From Sequoia sempervirens (taxonomy: Eukaryota > Streptophyta > Pinopsida > Cupressales > Cupressaceae), in NCBI GenBank assembly GCA_007258455.2, contig VDFB02196034.1, positions 1 to 64,000 of the forward strand: a DNA stretch of 64,000 nt. Reading direction: 5' to 3'. The translations under genes were made by a program, and so were the position numbers. Below the pieces are notes generated by a model, which had not been told where the DNA came from, did not search any database, and saw only the letters and a program-made list of their open reading frames with translations. Within the stretch, counting starts at the first letter, position 1, and the number at the start of each line of letters is the position of its first letter. Of the stretch, positions 35,360 to 47,200 are shown in pieces.

Positions 35360-36880
35360 CCCCTATTGAACCGCATATCGGTGAGACACTAATCGTGTCT
35401 CCCCGATGCGGTTAAATCTTCTCGCGAGCATTGACAAGACATGGAGCCGTCATTGAGAGCTCCCAGCGAGACCTAAAGATCATACCAATGCTACCGGAGC
35501 CATTGGCAAGACACCGTTTATCGCCAAGAGATCAGTGGGTGACGAGTCACGTGGAGATCCCTCTTTGTCGTTGAGACCACGTGATATTGGTAAGACATCA
35601 CTCCGACAATCAGTCACTATATCGATGAAATTCATGTTGGGGAGACCCTCGCCGACGTTTGTAGAAGTCATCCCGCTGGGATCTTTTTCTTCTATCGGCC
35701 AGACATCCCTATTTCGGGAAGAGGTTGTGCCAAAGGCACTTTAGCTTTGACAAACACATATTTCGTTTCACTTCAGCAAGACTCATTGGTATTGCTGAGA
35801 CTTCGCACAAAAATCCTTTCCATTCGGCGAACTCTTCATTCGGCAAGACACCTAGCGAGACCCCCTGCTGTCGGCGTGACCTCTTGTGTCACCGAGACAT
35901 TTCGTAGAACTCCCCCTCTTCTTGGTGAATTCCTTTTCGTTCTGAAGGCTTCACTGCTCGGTGAGACTCACGCCGAAGTATGAACCCTCAGCCGACTTCT
36001 TTTCTTTCGGCATGACTCCTGCCGGTCGGGAAGACATCATGGCGAAGCTATCGGTCATACCGATTCCTGTTTCTATCGCCGGGACCACCTTCGTTCGCCA
36101 AGACTTAGGCCAGTCGCCGAGACATCTTAGCGACTTTCTTCCTTTTGGCGGACTGCTCATCTGTCGCCCAGAATCATACCGGAGATATCACATCATCAGC
36201 GAGACATTGACTGGTCGCTAAGACTTTTTGTCGAGCTCGAAATGTTATGCCGAAGACCTCTATGTTCGGTGAGACTCATGCCGATGCCACCTCATTTGAT
36301 TTCTTCGGCGTCACCCTTATCCTTCGGCAAGACATCCTGCCAAAGGCAATATCCTTTGCTGATCTGCCCTTGTTTCATTTTGGAGGCTCCAATGTTCGGT
36401 GAGACTCTTGTCAAATCTATTCGCCCTTTGCCGAGCTTTGCTTCGTTTCGGGGAGACATCTTCACTTCGGTATGACATTCTGGCGAAGCTATCTCCTTAT
36501 GCCGATAAGACCTTTCGATGCACGGTGGGGAAGACATAACCTTTTCGCTGTGACCCTTCACCGAAGCCTTAAACTTCTATTGAAGGGAACCCGTGTGAAG
36601 TCGGTAAGACATTTGATGTTGGCGGGATATTTCGGCGAAGTCCTGTAGTTACACCGAGGATCACTGTTGTCGGCGAGACATCGAACCTTCACTGGGACTT
36701 CTCACCGAGCGTTGTAGGTCTCCCTGAAGCTCGTGGTCGCCGTGAGTTTTTCCGAATGACGATTGAATGGCCTATCAGCCAAGGAAATCCACATGGTAAG
36801 AGGTCATACCGAACCCTCTCCATTATAGCGATAGGCTCTACAGGCTCGTGTTTGGTAAGACATTCTAGGTCACAGCGACC
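35360..36880. repeat. GC-rich island with a dispersed 20-bp dyad word
   Basis: Composition jumps to about half G+C (32 of 60 in one line counted) against about one third in the flanks. The core word (C/T)GG(Y)(R)AGAC(A/T) recurs some 30 times, every 20-70 bases, almost always on the forward strand. At least six occurrences extend to a 20-mer of form TCGG-N11-GCCGA or a close variant: 35958, 36026, 36266, 36324, 36396, 36467. The outer TCGG and CCGA are complementary, so each could form a small hairpin. Spacing is irregular, so it is not a simple satellite. Open frames inside are short and unconvincing. I do not know a named element that matches. Confidence 0.75.
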
Positions 36881-38890
36881 TATCCAAAACAGAATGTATC
36901 AAGCAGCCAGTCAGCCAGACAGTGAAAATGTCATGCCAACCTGGCTCTAATCGAGACTAAGCGTTAATATGAGGCATGTTTCCAATAGAGCAGGCCTCCC
37001 AACTGAAATCCCCATGAAATGTCATCAGATGCCCTCAATGGAAACAGTTCATTTGGCCCTTATGAACATCTGCAACATAGATGCTTTGCCTGATTGAGCC
37101 TGAGGGTGAAAATTAGGTAACAGGAACAAAGATAATCATGCATTGTTGCATGAAAGACATTGTCCAATTCATCTCACTTCAACCCTATTGGACAAGCACA
37201 CATCACTTAGGATGGTGAGGTTTCAGGTCACCACCATAAGTGACATATGTCTCCCAGTAGGATTAAAGCAAAAGGAATGGTAGTGAGTACTAATAATTCA
37301 TTAGGCAATCATGAAACATAGAGATGAAACTCACTTTTGAAGCCAAGGCCATAATGCCAACTAAATATGACAGTAACTTTTAAGAGCTGGAAAGGGGCAG
37401 TCCTAAGGGAACAATGCATGCTACATCTCATGCTACAAGGACAACAACAATGAATGTATGCTACAAGGCAGCAAAGGTTCTAAAGTCAGAATACAATACC
37501 CCTACAATGCACACCTTGTGTCAAAATAATCAATGCACAATACCTCATAATGATGAAACAACCACAACGATCTAAATGCATGAGGAGCATGAGCATTAAG
37601 GTCACTTAACAATGTCACTCAAAGCAAGCAACATGGATAAAATTTCTATGAAGAAGTCACATGACAAAAATTCAAGAGAGGGTAGGTGCATTCAATATGT
37701 TTTGTACTTGTGAGTACAATATGTGCATTTACATTAAAAAGATAGTGACTTCAATACATAGGAAATATCATAATAGCACAATGTAGCTAAAGATAAAAGG
37801 AAACTCCTTGTAAAGCAAGATATAGAGTAAAGCAAAAGAACAGTGATGTTAAGATGCAATAAGTCTCAATGAAGTCAAAGAACCATGCACTCACATATTT
37901 CCAGCTTTTCAAGCCAGATTAAGCAAAACAAAGAATGATGGATTTGACTAATATCAATGCAAGATCAAGATTACAATGAACAAAGTGAACCAACCATCTA
38001 CATTAGCTACAACCATGATGATATCAGGCACAATGAATATAATGCATTTCAAACAACAATGTCTTCCAATATAGCAACCCTAAGCATGATCATTACAAAA
38101 GCTATTTAGAGAAAATGTGTTTCATAAAAGGATGCCAAAATTTGAACATTTGAAAGCATGCTAACAATCAAGTGATGCAAGCTAGTGCACAAATGGAGCT
38201 TACATTCAAATGATCAACCATATACATCAGGATACCATTCATGAAAAAGAATCAAACCACGAAAGATGAGGTACAAACATGCATTATGTTTTATATCTGA
38301 GATAAATACCATTCTTTTAATGTTTATTGTTTTTCAAATAGGTTGATTTCCTTTTAGCATGTCTAAATTCTTTCATATAAGGACAAAGCAAGCATGCTAA
38401 AAAGGAATAAATGAGTGGGCAACCATTTATATTTAAACACAGTCATGTATGCAATGCAAGCATGAGGATGAAAGAAAAATCACTCAAGCATGATGATCAT
38501 TTAAAGACAAAAGAAATGCAAGAAAAAATGAATTTTGGTTTGAAGACACTCAAAAAGCACAAGAGTGTTGTGTGTGCATCATCTTGAGGTAGATGTATTC
38601 TTGAATGAAACAGGGGAACTCTTGGAGAAATTGGCTTATGACAAAGAGATTCATAAGTATATGACAATTCAAAGAAACAAATCACAGTAAGCAATCCAAC
38701 ATCCAATGGAGCAAGTTAATAGTTGGTAACAATAGTATGAAGATCCTTACAAACTCAATGGACTCCAAAAAAGTGGCAATGCTTTCCAGTTTTGGTTTGG
38801 AAACAGTGGATCACAACCTAGTTTATGAACAGAAGAGAGAGTGGAGGTTGAGTTATCTTTATTTTCTGTGTAATGGCACTTAATCTTTTG
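36881..38890. other. A-rich unassigned stretch
   Basis: G+C falls back to about one third (19 of 60 in one line counted), and A clearly exceeds T on the forward strand. No gene, long repeat or transposon motif recognised. Confidence 0.35.
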
Positions 38891-40180
38891 TAGAAGTTTT
38901 TAAATGTTTCTTTAAAACCAAAAAATGCAAGAAATGGAAGTACCTAGATGCATCATGGAGTCCTTTTCAAAATGAACAGAAAAATGCAAAGAACCCAACT
39001 ATTCTTTCATGGCCGTGGCCAAAAAATCAAGTTTTCTTCTACAAGCAAAGAACCCATCTGGGTTTGTTATGAAATTGCAAATTCAAAGATTTTAAAAGTG
39101 AGATTTCATGGTAATATTCAGAACAAACATGAAAGGAAACAAAAACTCACTACATTCATGGCTATGGCCTAAAGTATTCTTCTTCTTCACAAAATCAAGG
39201 AACCCACTTTGGGTTTGTTAGAAGTTACAAATTCAGAAAGTTTTGAAGGAAGGATTTCATGGAGCTGTTGAAAAGCAACAAAAGTATGTAAAAATGCCAA
39301 TACATTATTCATAGCCACGACCTAAAGAGGATATTTTCTACACAGGTCAAAACCTATTTTGTGGTTTGTTACTTTAAAATGCAGATTCCATGATGGGTTT
39401 CAAACCTTCTGTAATTTTTTTGAAATAAAGCAAAACCCAGTTCACATTCTTGGCCATGCCTCGAAGGTAGTCCTTTTCTTCACAAAATATGGTTCTTTTG
39501 TCAAAAGTTAAAAAAAAATCCATTTGGGTTGGTTTTGAAATTGCAAATATAGAGAAAGTGAAAGAGAGATTTAATGGAGATCACTCTACAGAAAAAGCAA
39601 AAGTATATCAAAAAACCCATGCATGCTTTCATGGCGCAACCAAAAGAAACCAGTTTTCTTCACAAAGTCACCTACCCACTTGGGGTTTTTTGCATTGACA
39701 TTCAAATACAGAGAGAAAAGCTAGGTGTGCTTCATTTTGACAATGGTTAGGCTCAAAATGAGCTCTATTTTCCAAAAAATCAGAAGGTATTGGTCTAAGT
39801 GGAGCTTACATGAGTTAAAATTGCTCATTTTTTATTGTTATGAAAGCTTTTTGTCACATGAAAAGCCTCCATTCAAGCTTCAGAAGATCACAATCATGGC
39901 GGCTGTGAGCAGATAGAAAACCCACAAAGAGAAATAAAGCAACAAATTTCATCATAATATGCTTATGGCTGCGACCTGAACACATGAAATGGCTTGCAAA
40001 AGATGTTAAAAAGCCAAATTTTGATTCAAAAAAGCAGTTACCTTTTGTTTTATGTGGAAATCACAAGATTTCATCAAGAAACCACTCAAGAATTGGCCCA
40101 AAAATCATGTTTTCAGTGCACCCATCAAACCTCATGGCGGCCAGTAGAGCTCTCCAGAAGGCTCGATGCAAATGAATGAG
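38891..40180. repeat. Diverged ~150-bp tandem array
   Basis: Units carry, in order, a TTCATGGCYRTGGCC-like word, TTCTTCACAAA, GAACCCA..TTTGGGTTTG, AAATTGCAAATTCA and TTTCATGG. Starts are near 39007, 39154, 39308, 39448, 39628 and 39951, giving periods of 140-180 bases (the last gap is about two units). Two units retain similar open frames (IWVCYEIANSKILKVRF and IWVGFEIANIEKVKERF), so the array may descend from a translated or LTR-borne repeat. No element ends seen. Confidence 0.75.
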
Positions 40181-42185
40181 GTTTTCTTTTACTTTTTCCC
40201 ATGTCTTGTTTAGGGTTTGAAACCCTATGGTGGTTGGCCAAGGCATTTTTTCCTTGTATTTTGAATTTCCAAACACAATTTAATTGCTACGTGGTTCAAG
40301 TAGTGAAGTTTAAGACTTAGGCAATTTTGCCTTATGTCCATTTGAAAGACCATGTGCCTTGACTTTTAAAATATGTTGTCTTCCAAAACTTGAAATAGAC
40401 CTTCAAGATTTTGAAAAAATCTTCCTTCTCACCTCTCACGTAGGCCGAATCATTGGTCTTGTTGTTTGTTTTTTAAATGAGAATTGTTGACCAAGTGATA
40501 GTCATGTCACTTTTGGCTTTGAAATGCAGAGATAGAGGTGAGTGAAAATTGATCAAATGCCTTGGAGAAGTTTTAATTTTTGCTTGAATGCTTTTACAAG
40601 CATGCAAAATATATCATTTACTTTGCAATTGTAAGACATTATTTAAGTGAGTTGTAAATCACTTTTATTTAATGTTATTTATAATGTAAATGTAATCCAA
40701 AGAGGTGGTGGGGTCTTTTTTGCATTTGTTTTAAAATGTAAAGTAGTTTGATTAAGTGATGTATTATGAATCACTTAATCAAATTATTGTTTTGAATGCA
40801 AATTAGAGTCTTGTGCTTTTGCAAAAGCACTAAAAGTGTGGGTCAAGGCTTTTGAAGACAAATGATGACTGACAAACATGAGAAATGTGTGGAGGGTTGT
40901 ATTTGACTATTTTTTGGTGGAAAGAAGCTATTTGGAGGCATTTTTGTCACATTTTTAGTGTGGCTATAGTCTTGGCTTGACTTTGTTTCATGTGGAGGAT
41001 GGTTTGGAGTGTTTTTAGAAGGTTCTTTTTGGCCTTTTCTGCTACATTCGGCCAGAACCTTCTAGAGAGACTTATGTGAGGGAGTTTGATTTTTTTCTTT
41101 AGTAACTTCAATCTTGGGGATTGGAGTTAGTTCTTTCTTTCCAGTAGAGTGATATCTTGATTTTGGGAGTTATCTTTTTAGCAGGAGCAGTATTGTAACT
41201 CAGAGGTGGACTTGTATACCGGTTGAGTACTTTGAATCAATGACATTAAATAGTTGCCTTCTCATCTTATGTTTTACTGTGTGCAGTTAATGATTGATCA
41301 AGTTACTTGTGAAATCTATCTTTCCTTGTAGTTTTGTCTCACTGTTAAGCACCTGTTTAGTAGAAAAATGCATTGTTGCAGGTTATAAGTTGTGTTAGTA
41401 AATGCAAGTGTTGTTAGTTGTGAAATTTTTCCTTCTAAGAGTTCTGCTAAAAACCTCCTTATAAATTACTTATGTGAAAATGCATGTGAAAATGAGTTGT
41501 GTGCACCAAGATTTGTCACTGTTTTGAATGTGTGTAGGTTGTTTGCAGGTCTTAGTTAGTTTTTTGGTGTATCACCCTTAGTAGTTTCAGCTAATTCTCA
41601 TTTTTATGCATCTTTTTACCCTTTTCCTCAAGAAATCATTAGTTTAGGTGACATCAAAAGGGGATCCAACCCATAATCTGGAGGTCTGCTTTCACAATAG
41701 GATACACACAGCCTGAAAGTAGTCCCATGTTAGTCCAAATTTGCTAAGTTCTTTCACAACTTGGCAGAGGGGTACAAATTTGGGCAACTAACATTTAGTT
41801 TGTAAGCATTGGATGGTATAGTACCATCAGTGGGTTTAATTTATTATTGTAAATGTACTTACCCCATTAAACAAGTGGATTAATTGCATAAGATTGCCCA
41901 CTGAATAAGTGGATGTGCCCTTGTAATTCCAACTGAATGTGGAAGGTTATTTCTTTTAGTATTGTATATGGACTTCAATGATAAGTGGTATTGAATGGCT
42001 TGTCACCTAGTGCTTTCCTTTCAGTTGTTGCTTCTTAATTAATTATATAATTTAAAATATCGTATGCTCTCACCTTGCCCAATGCAAAAATTGGGCAATC
42101 ATAAAGTGGAATGGATTTTACATTGTAATTTTACTCTTTTAGTTGATGTAATGTTTTTAAAAAAAATCTAGGGTGGCTATTATAG
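40181..42185. other. Sequence upstream of a primer-binding-like site
   Basis: No gene seen. If the site at 42186 is a real primer-binding site, the end of a 5' LTR must lie at about 42183, but no LTR start or matching second LTR was found. Confidence 0.3.
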
Positions 42186-42197
42186 TGGTATCAGAGC
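42186..42197 (+). other. Retrotransposon primer-binding-site-like sequence
   Basis: TGGTATCAGAGC matches the stretch complementary to the 3' end of plant initiator methionine tRNA, used as primer by many LTR retrotransposons. A weaker copy, TGGTATCTTAGCC, occurs at 42366. The site lies 220 bases before the PDS5-like remnant. Confidence 0.5.
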
Positions 42198-43239
42198 TGG
42201 TGATCTTGCCAACATATTGGGAAGCTAACTCTTGTTGTTGATTCATCAATGCATAGCATTGTTTCAACAATTACATGATTGTGATCAGAATTTGTATTTC
42301 AGTGGTTGTCATTAGTTTCAATAGAACTGTTTATAGGGTTTAGTAACTATAAATCAATTTTTAGTGGTATCTTAGCCGAGCTTTGATTCCACTTTCCTAT
42401 GAATCATGGATTTAGAATGGGGAGAGAAGATTTATAGTGTAGGAAATATATTTGACCACATGTCTTTATCAAAGGATGGATTACTATTTATTTTGGATAC
42501 TTTGGAGATTTGTTTCTTGATGATAGATTAACTAGATTGTATGGAGATGAAACTTGTTGTGGCTCTAATTATGAATTCATTGGTTAATCCTGAGCTTATG
42601 AGAGCCCCATATGAAGAAGAAAGAGTTGTAGTTGTTTCTTGCATGAATGAATTTACTATAATTGCATCTCCTGAAGTTCTATATGACAATAACATAATGA
42701 ATGAAGTATTTTAGTTGGTTGTAGAAAGTTTCCGGGGCTTGGGTGATACTAGACATCCTTCTTTTTCCTTGAAAGAGTAAGAATTCTAGAAACTTTTTCT
42801 AAGATTAGAGCTTGTGTCGTGATTCTTGATCTTGATTGTGATGATTGAATACTCCAAATGTTCAACTATTTCTTTTTTTATTGTAAAAAAATTATGTTGA
42901 TAACATTAGAACAACCATGCAAAATATTATGTCTTTGATGGTCAATGAGAGTGATAGTATTCTCCATCCACTCTTATCAATTTTATTGTCTAGAGAGAGG
43001 AAGGATGAACAAAGTTAATTATTAGTTGCAAATGTGTTAGCTGAAATGGTTGTTAGTCAATGTGAAGAAAATTTGAAACTATATTTGATAGTGGAGCATG
43101 AGGAAGAGGATGAGAAGTTCACAACGAAAATGAAGTAGAGCCTAAATGCAGACTGAATGAACATTCAAAACTCTCTTGTGTAATAGAAAATATCACATCT
43201 CTAGAGGCATATGGCGTGAAGTCTAAAAATGAATCTATT

Positions 43240-43257
43240 GAAGGTGCTATTGTTGTT
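43240..43257 (+). repeat. Target-site duplication, left copy (18 bp)
   Basis: GAAGGTGCTATTGTTGTT here is repeated exactly at 44139-44156. Removing one copy and the bases between joins the PDS5-like frame in phase (EGAIVV then NDEVELAKK), which shows the insertion happened within formerly continuous sequence. Confidence 0.93.
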
Positions 43258-44138
43258 TTTGATATTAGGGAAAAAGCAAATTTTGAAGGGATCTGCAACC
43301 CTTTACAACCAGAAAAGCCAGACTGCTAAAAAGGACAGCCTACAGCCACCAAAAATTTGGCTCCCAAGCCAAGAATATCATGTTTTACCTTTAGAGTTAA
43401 TCTTGTGGGAACGAAGCGTCATTTCTAGAGAAGGCCTGGATGCTTTTGATTTTTTACTCGTGACTGTAATCCAACCTTCTTCCACTTGTGCTGCCTTTTC
43501 CTGCCAAGCCAGCACATCACTATCTTGGGTTTGATCATTTGCAACCCTGGGCGAAACATCCTTGAACAGGCGTGCAGACTGGTTCTTATCCGAAGAGCAG
43601 GACGAAAGAGAAATCGAAGCCCCTCCACCTGATAAGGCAGACATAGACTTAGACTGAGGCGCAACGTGAGAGGAAGAATCAACCCCTCCCGAAGGACAAG
43701 CCGAAGGAGCGGCTCCAAATTTCTATGATTCAGAAGCAACCGCCTCTGAGAAACTCTTTTTTTCTTCAGATTTCTTCTCAACAGTATAATGATGTTGAGC
43801 AGCTCCAATCCACCAGTTTGCCTGTTTTTTTTTTTTCAAAACCACAATGAGCAGCAGCATGCCCAGTCTTAAAGCATCTTCTACAACGGAAAGGTAATCC
43901 CTCATAGTCCAGATATTGAACCCAATTCCCCTTGGAGGATTCTAACGAAATCTCAACAAGCAATCCATTTGACACATCAATTTCCACAAGTATTCGGGCA
44001 AAGGTGGAATGAAAGATATTAGAAGATGCATTGTCAACATACAAAAAATCCCCAAGAGCTTCCCCAACCGACTCGAGAAGAGAATCATTCCAGAGGTGGA
44101 GGGGAAGATTAGGCAAGCGAACCCAGATCGGTGAAGGT
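43258..44138 (-). mobile_element. LINE ORF1-type insertion (DUF4283 + CCHC knuckle), 881 bp
   Basis: On the reverse strand 43778-44140 reads PIWVRLPNLPLHLWNDSL, GEALGDFLYVD, ARILVEIDVS, YEGLPFRCRRCFKTGHAAAHC: the DUF4283 RNA-binding region and zinc knuckle of plant L1-type LINE ORF1. The C-terminal part (EEGWITVTSKKSKASRP) continues to about 43378 after frame changes. It is flanked by the exact 18-bp duplication. No endonuclease or reverse transcriptase is present and the A-tail is at most a few bases, so this is a short ORF1-only retrocopy moved in trans or heavily deleted. Confidence 0.85.
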
Positions 44139-44156
44139 GAAGGTGCTATTGTTGTT
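44139..44156 (+). repeat. Target-site duplication, right copy (18 bp)
   Basis: Exact match of 43240-43257; the PDS5-like frame resumes here. Confidence 0.93.
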
Positions 44157-44288
44157 AATGATGAAGTGGAGCTAGCTAAAAAAGTCAAAACAACTAGTGA
44201 TGAGCCCATACAACATTCTAGTGATGAAAATTCACAAGTTGAGTGGGATTTTACCATGCAAAAAGTGTTGAAGTACAAAATCCAGTGA

Positions 44289-47200
44289 GAGGGAGCTCTA
44301 ATATGATCTAAAAGATAGTGAATCTTATTCAAAAATTGAAGAGGAGACATATGAGCTCGTATTGTGTGGAGAACAAAGTTGCCTTGTTGATTTGGATCAA
44401 AGGCCTAGGGAATTGTAAGAATTGAAGAATCAATTCTTGGTCATAGAAAAAAGTGGCTCAAGTTTTGAAAAGAGTTTATGGAACACATAAAATGATTGAA
44501 GACCTCATTTGGAAGGCCCAAATCGAGAAGGGACAAAAAGGTATGGCAGGGGGACCCACTTTTGCATATTTGCAAATAGTCAAAGATGCTTGGGAAATAA
44601 AATTAGATTTCCTATATTTTCTTTTAGTAGATATCATGTACCCTTAAGTTTGTAAAAGAGACCCTTGATGCACATTGGAAATAAAAGAGAAGGAAGTGGT
44701 GAGTTCAACTTTGAGCTCAAATCAATGGATATTTATTTAGAAAGTGTCCAAGTGACACTTCTAGAAGTAAAAAATCATCTTTAGATTGTAGATAAATTCA
44801 AGAAGCATGAGAAAAGGAAAGTGAAAGGAAATTTGCATCCATATATGACAATATCCACATAATTCAAAAGAGAAAATCATGCAAACTAGTATTTAGAATC
44901 CATATGCAAAATAATAGACAACATACCATCAAATGATGACACAAGATATACCTTAGGAAAACCCTCAAGAGGGTAAAACCCACCCTCCAAAAGAATCCAT
45001 CGTGCTCATGTAATATTCAACAATAAACTTATTACAATACATATTTAGAGTCTCCATGAACACTTTTGAAACAAAAATATCTCTACATTCACTCCACATG
45101 AACAAGCATGTAACCACACATCCCATGTCATGCTTCAAACCCTTAGAAATGCAAAACAAGAGATGCTCTGAACCCCTTAGCCGAAATAGCCAATCAACCA
45201 ACCTTAGATAACTATCCATGTGCATTGATTTTATAGACATAAGATTACACAAAACCATCAAATGGTATTACATAAACCATGTGACTAATGCCAAGAGCTT
45301 ACAAAACCATTAACCCTCACATTTAATTTTTGGTACTAAGTTTTCTCAATATTAAATATTTTCCCAATGTATAACTCCACATTAAACATTTGAAAATATT
45401 ACATACAACACATAAAGTGTCCTCAAGAATGCCAACCCCATGTGATGCACACATCCCTAGATGCCCTAGGTGCACCAAAAATAATATTAAATTACATTAT
45501 CATTATGCAAGGTGGACAACACACATTTTCTTAACATTCTCCAACTTGTTGTGTACATTGCATTAAGGGTAAACAAGTAAACTCAAACATAAAAAAGGGA
45601 ACACTCCCTATAGCCACATATACCATCAAGGAATCAAAGTGCTCTGTGTGCTCCATCAAGATACCTGAAACAAGAATCAAGGTGACCACCATCTCAAGCA
45701 TGAATTCTCTCATCCTCCTTCTTATCAATGCACAAAGATAAGAAATCATCAAAAGATATTGCATAATATTTATCATAAAGAAGAATAAGTCCTACCTCTA
45801 ATTGATATCCCAAATACAAACACTCAATCTAAAGGTAACAAATATGCATCAGTAGCTACTAAGAAAAAATAGCATAGATAAAAATACACCCATAGCAAGT
45901 TGCTAACACATCCAACCATCCATGCTTCAAAGGTATACACATCATAACAAGTGAAACTTGTGCCATCAACATATACAAACCATAACATGCAATCACAAGC
46001 CCTATGTGCCAAACCTGATATATGATGAACATACACATCTAGGAACTCCCATTGCATAGGTAATGCCAAATCTAAAAATGATCAACATCCAAAGATTCAC
46101 CAATAGCATCACATACAAGGTGTAGCCAACATCATGTAGTACCAAGGAACATCCACAATGATATTCAAAACTGGAAAACCAGTACACTATAATTCATCTC
46201 TCACCACTAGTCTCCATAGATCTCCCAAGTTCTTCACACTCAACAATGGAAAGAGATAAAATAACCTCCATGTTGTCACCAAAGAAGAATAAACAACACG
46301 CAACCACAAACATAGTGATTACCATAGCTCCATACAAGACCTCAAATCTAATATCACATGAATAGAAACATCCAAGAAGAAGAAGACTAAAGAGAGTACC
46401 CACAAATCAAAGTGTCCTTCTACACACACCTCAAAATTTTAAGCTATGATAAGTATGATCTCCTCCATAAAGCTCCAACCAGAATAACATTATCCACATA
46501 TAACCATGACCAAGATGTATGCATCTCAAACCAAAAGAAGATCAAACCAAATCCATTACCAACCAAGGGAATACACCTAATAACATCTCCTAAACTCAAC
46601 AATAATGAATGTCATCATAAATTAACTCACAATACATAAGGAGATAAACATGCCAATACTCCTCAAATGAAACCTCCAATACTAGATGAACAAGCTCAAG
46701 ATCTATATCCTTGAGAATTCAAAGAAACAAATAACTCATGCTAAAAAATACTCAAACAAGTCTCCTAAAACCAATCATCATAGCTCAAGACTCATTCCCA
46801 TAATAAAACAAAAGCATGAAATAAATGTATTTGAAAACAAGGTGGGAAATACATATTCAAATGATTTACCATCAAGTTGACCAAGAGTGGGGAATGAGAA
46901 TTTTCCTCCAAGATATCCAAGTCACCATGACTCACTCCAAGAAAAATCTCCTCATAGGTCCATGTTAAACTCATGCCCAACAAAGGTGTAGGCTTCTTGG
47001 ACTTCTTGTTGAAATTGCATCAAATTGTATCCATCTCAATACATGTCTCTAATATCAAGAGATCTCCTAGCCTCACCTAAGTCTCCAAGTATCCATGAGC
47101 ACCTGTAATCGATCAACCAATGATAAACTCCAAATGAAACATAGCACTATCATGAAGCTCCCAAGAAAATGATCAATATACTCAGTACCAAGAGAGCCAA

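Larger units (their letters stand above)
42406..44288 (+). pseudogene. PDS5-like cohesin regulator, retrocopy-like remnant, split by an insertion
   Basis: PDS5 proteins bind cohesin and control sister-chromatid cohesion. The remnant follows the N-terminal HEAT-repeat order of plant PDS5: GLLFILDTLEICFL, IMNSLVNPELMRAPYEEE, VSCMNEFTIIASPEVLYD, ESFRGLGDTRHPSF, ILETFSKIRACVVILDLDCD, NIRTTMQNIMSLMVNESDS and EENLKLYLI, then an acidic tail. It crosses several expected exon boundaries without introns, which suggests an RNA intermediate. Stops (for example TAA after FLMID, TAG before LVVESF, TGA after LDCDD) and a frameshift near 42780 kill it. The tail frame stops at 43257 and resumes at 44139, separated by an insertion. 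The region downstream of about 44290 no longer matches. Confidence 0.75.

Noticed and set aside
35961..36221. Open frames inside the GC-rich island
   Set aside because: They arise from higher G+C and the repeated word, and show no domain or consistent frame across the island.
35360..36880. CRISPR-like array
   Set aside because: Spacing is irregular, repeats are variable, and the sequence is a plant nuclear region.
42366..42378. Second primer-binding-like site TGGTATCTTAGCC
   Set aside because: Two mismatches to the conserved core and no LTR end before it; treated as weaker than 42186.
45824..46069. Reverse-strand frames rich in Cys, Trp and Tyr in the skewed region
   Set aside because: Their length and composition are explained by A/C richness of the opposite strand; no motif matches a known protein.
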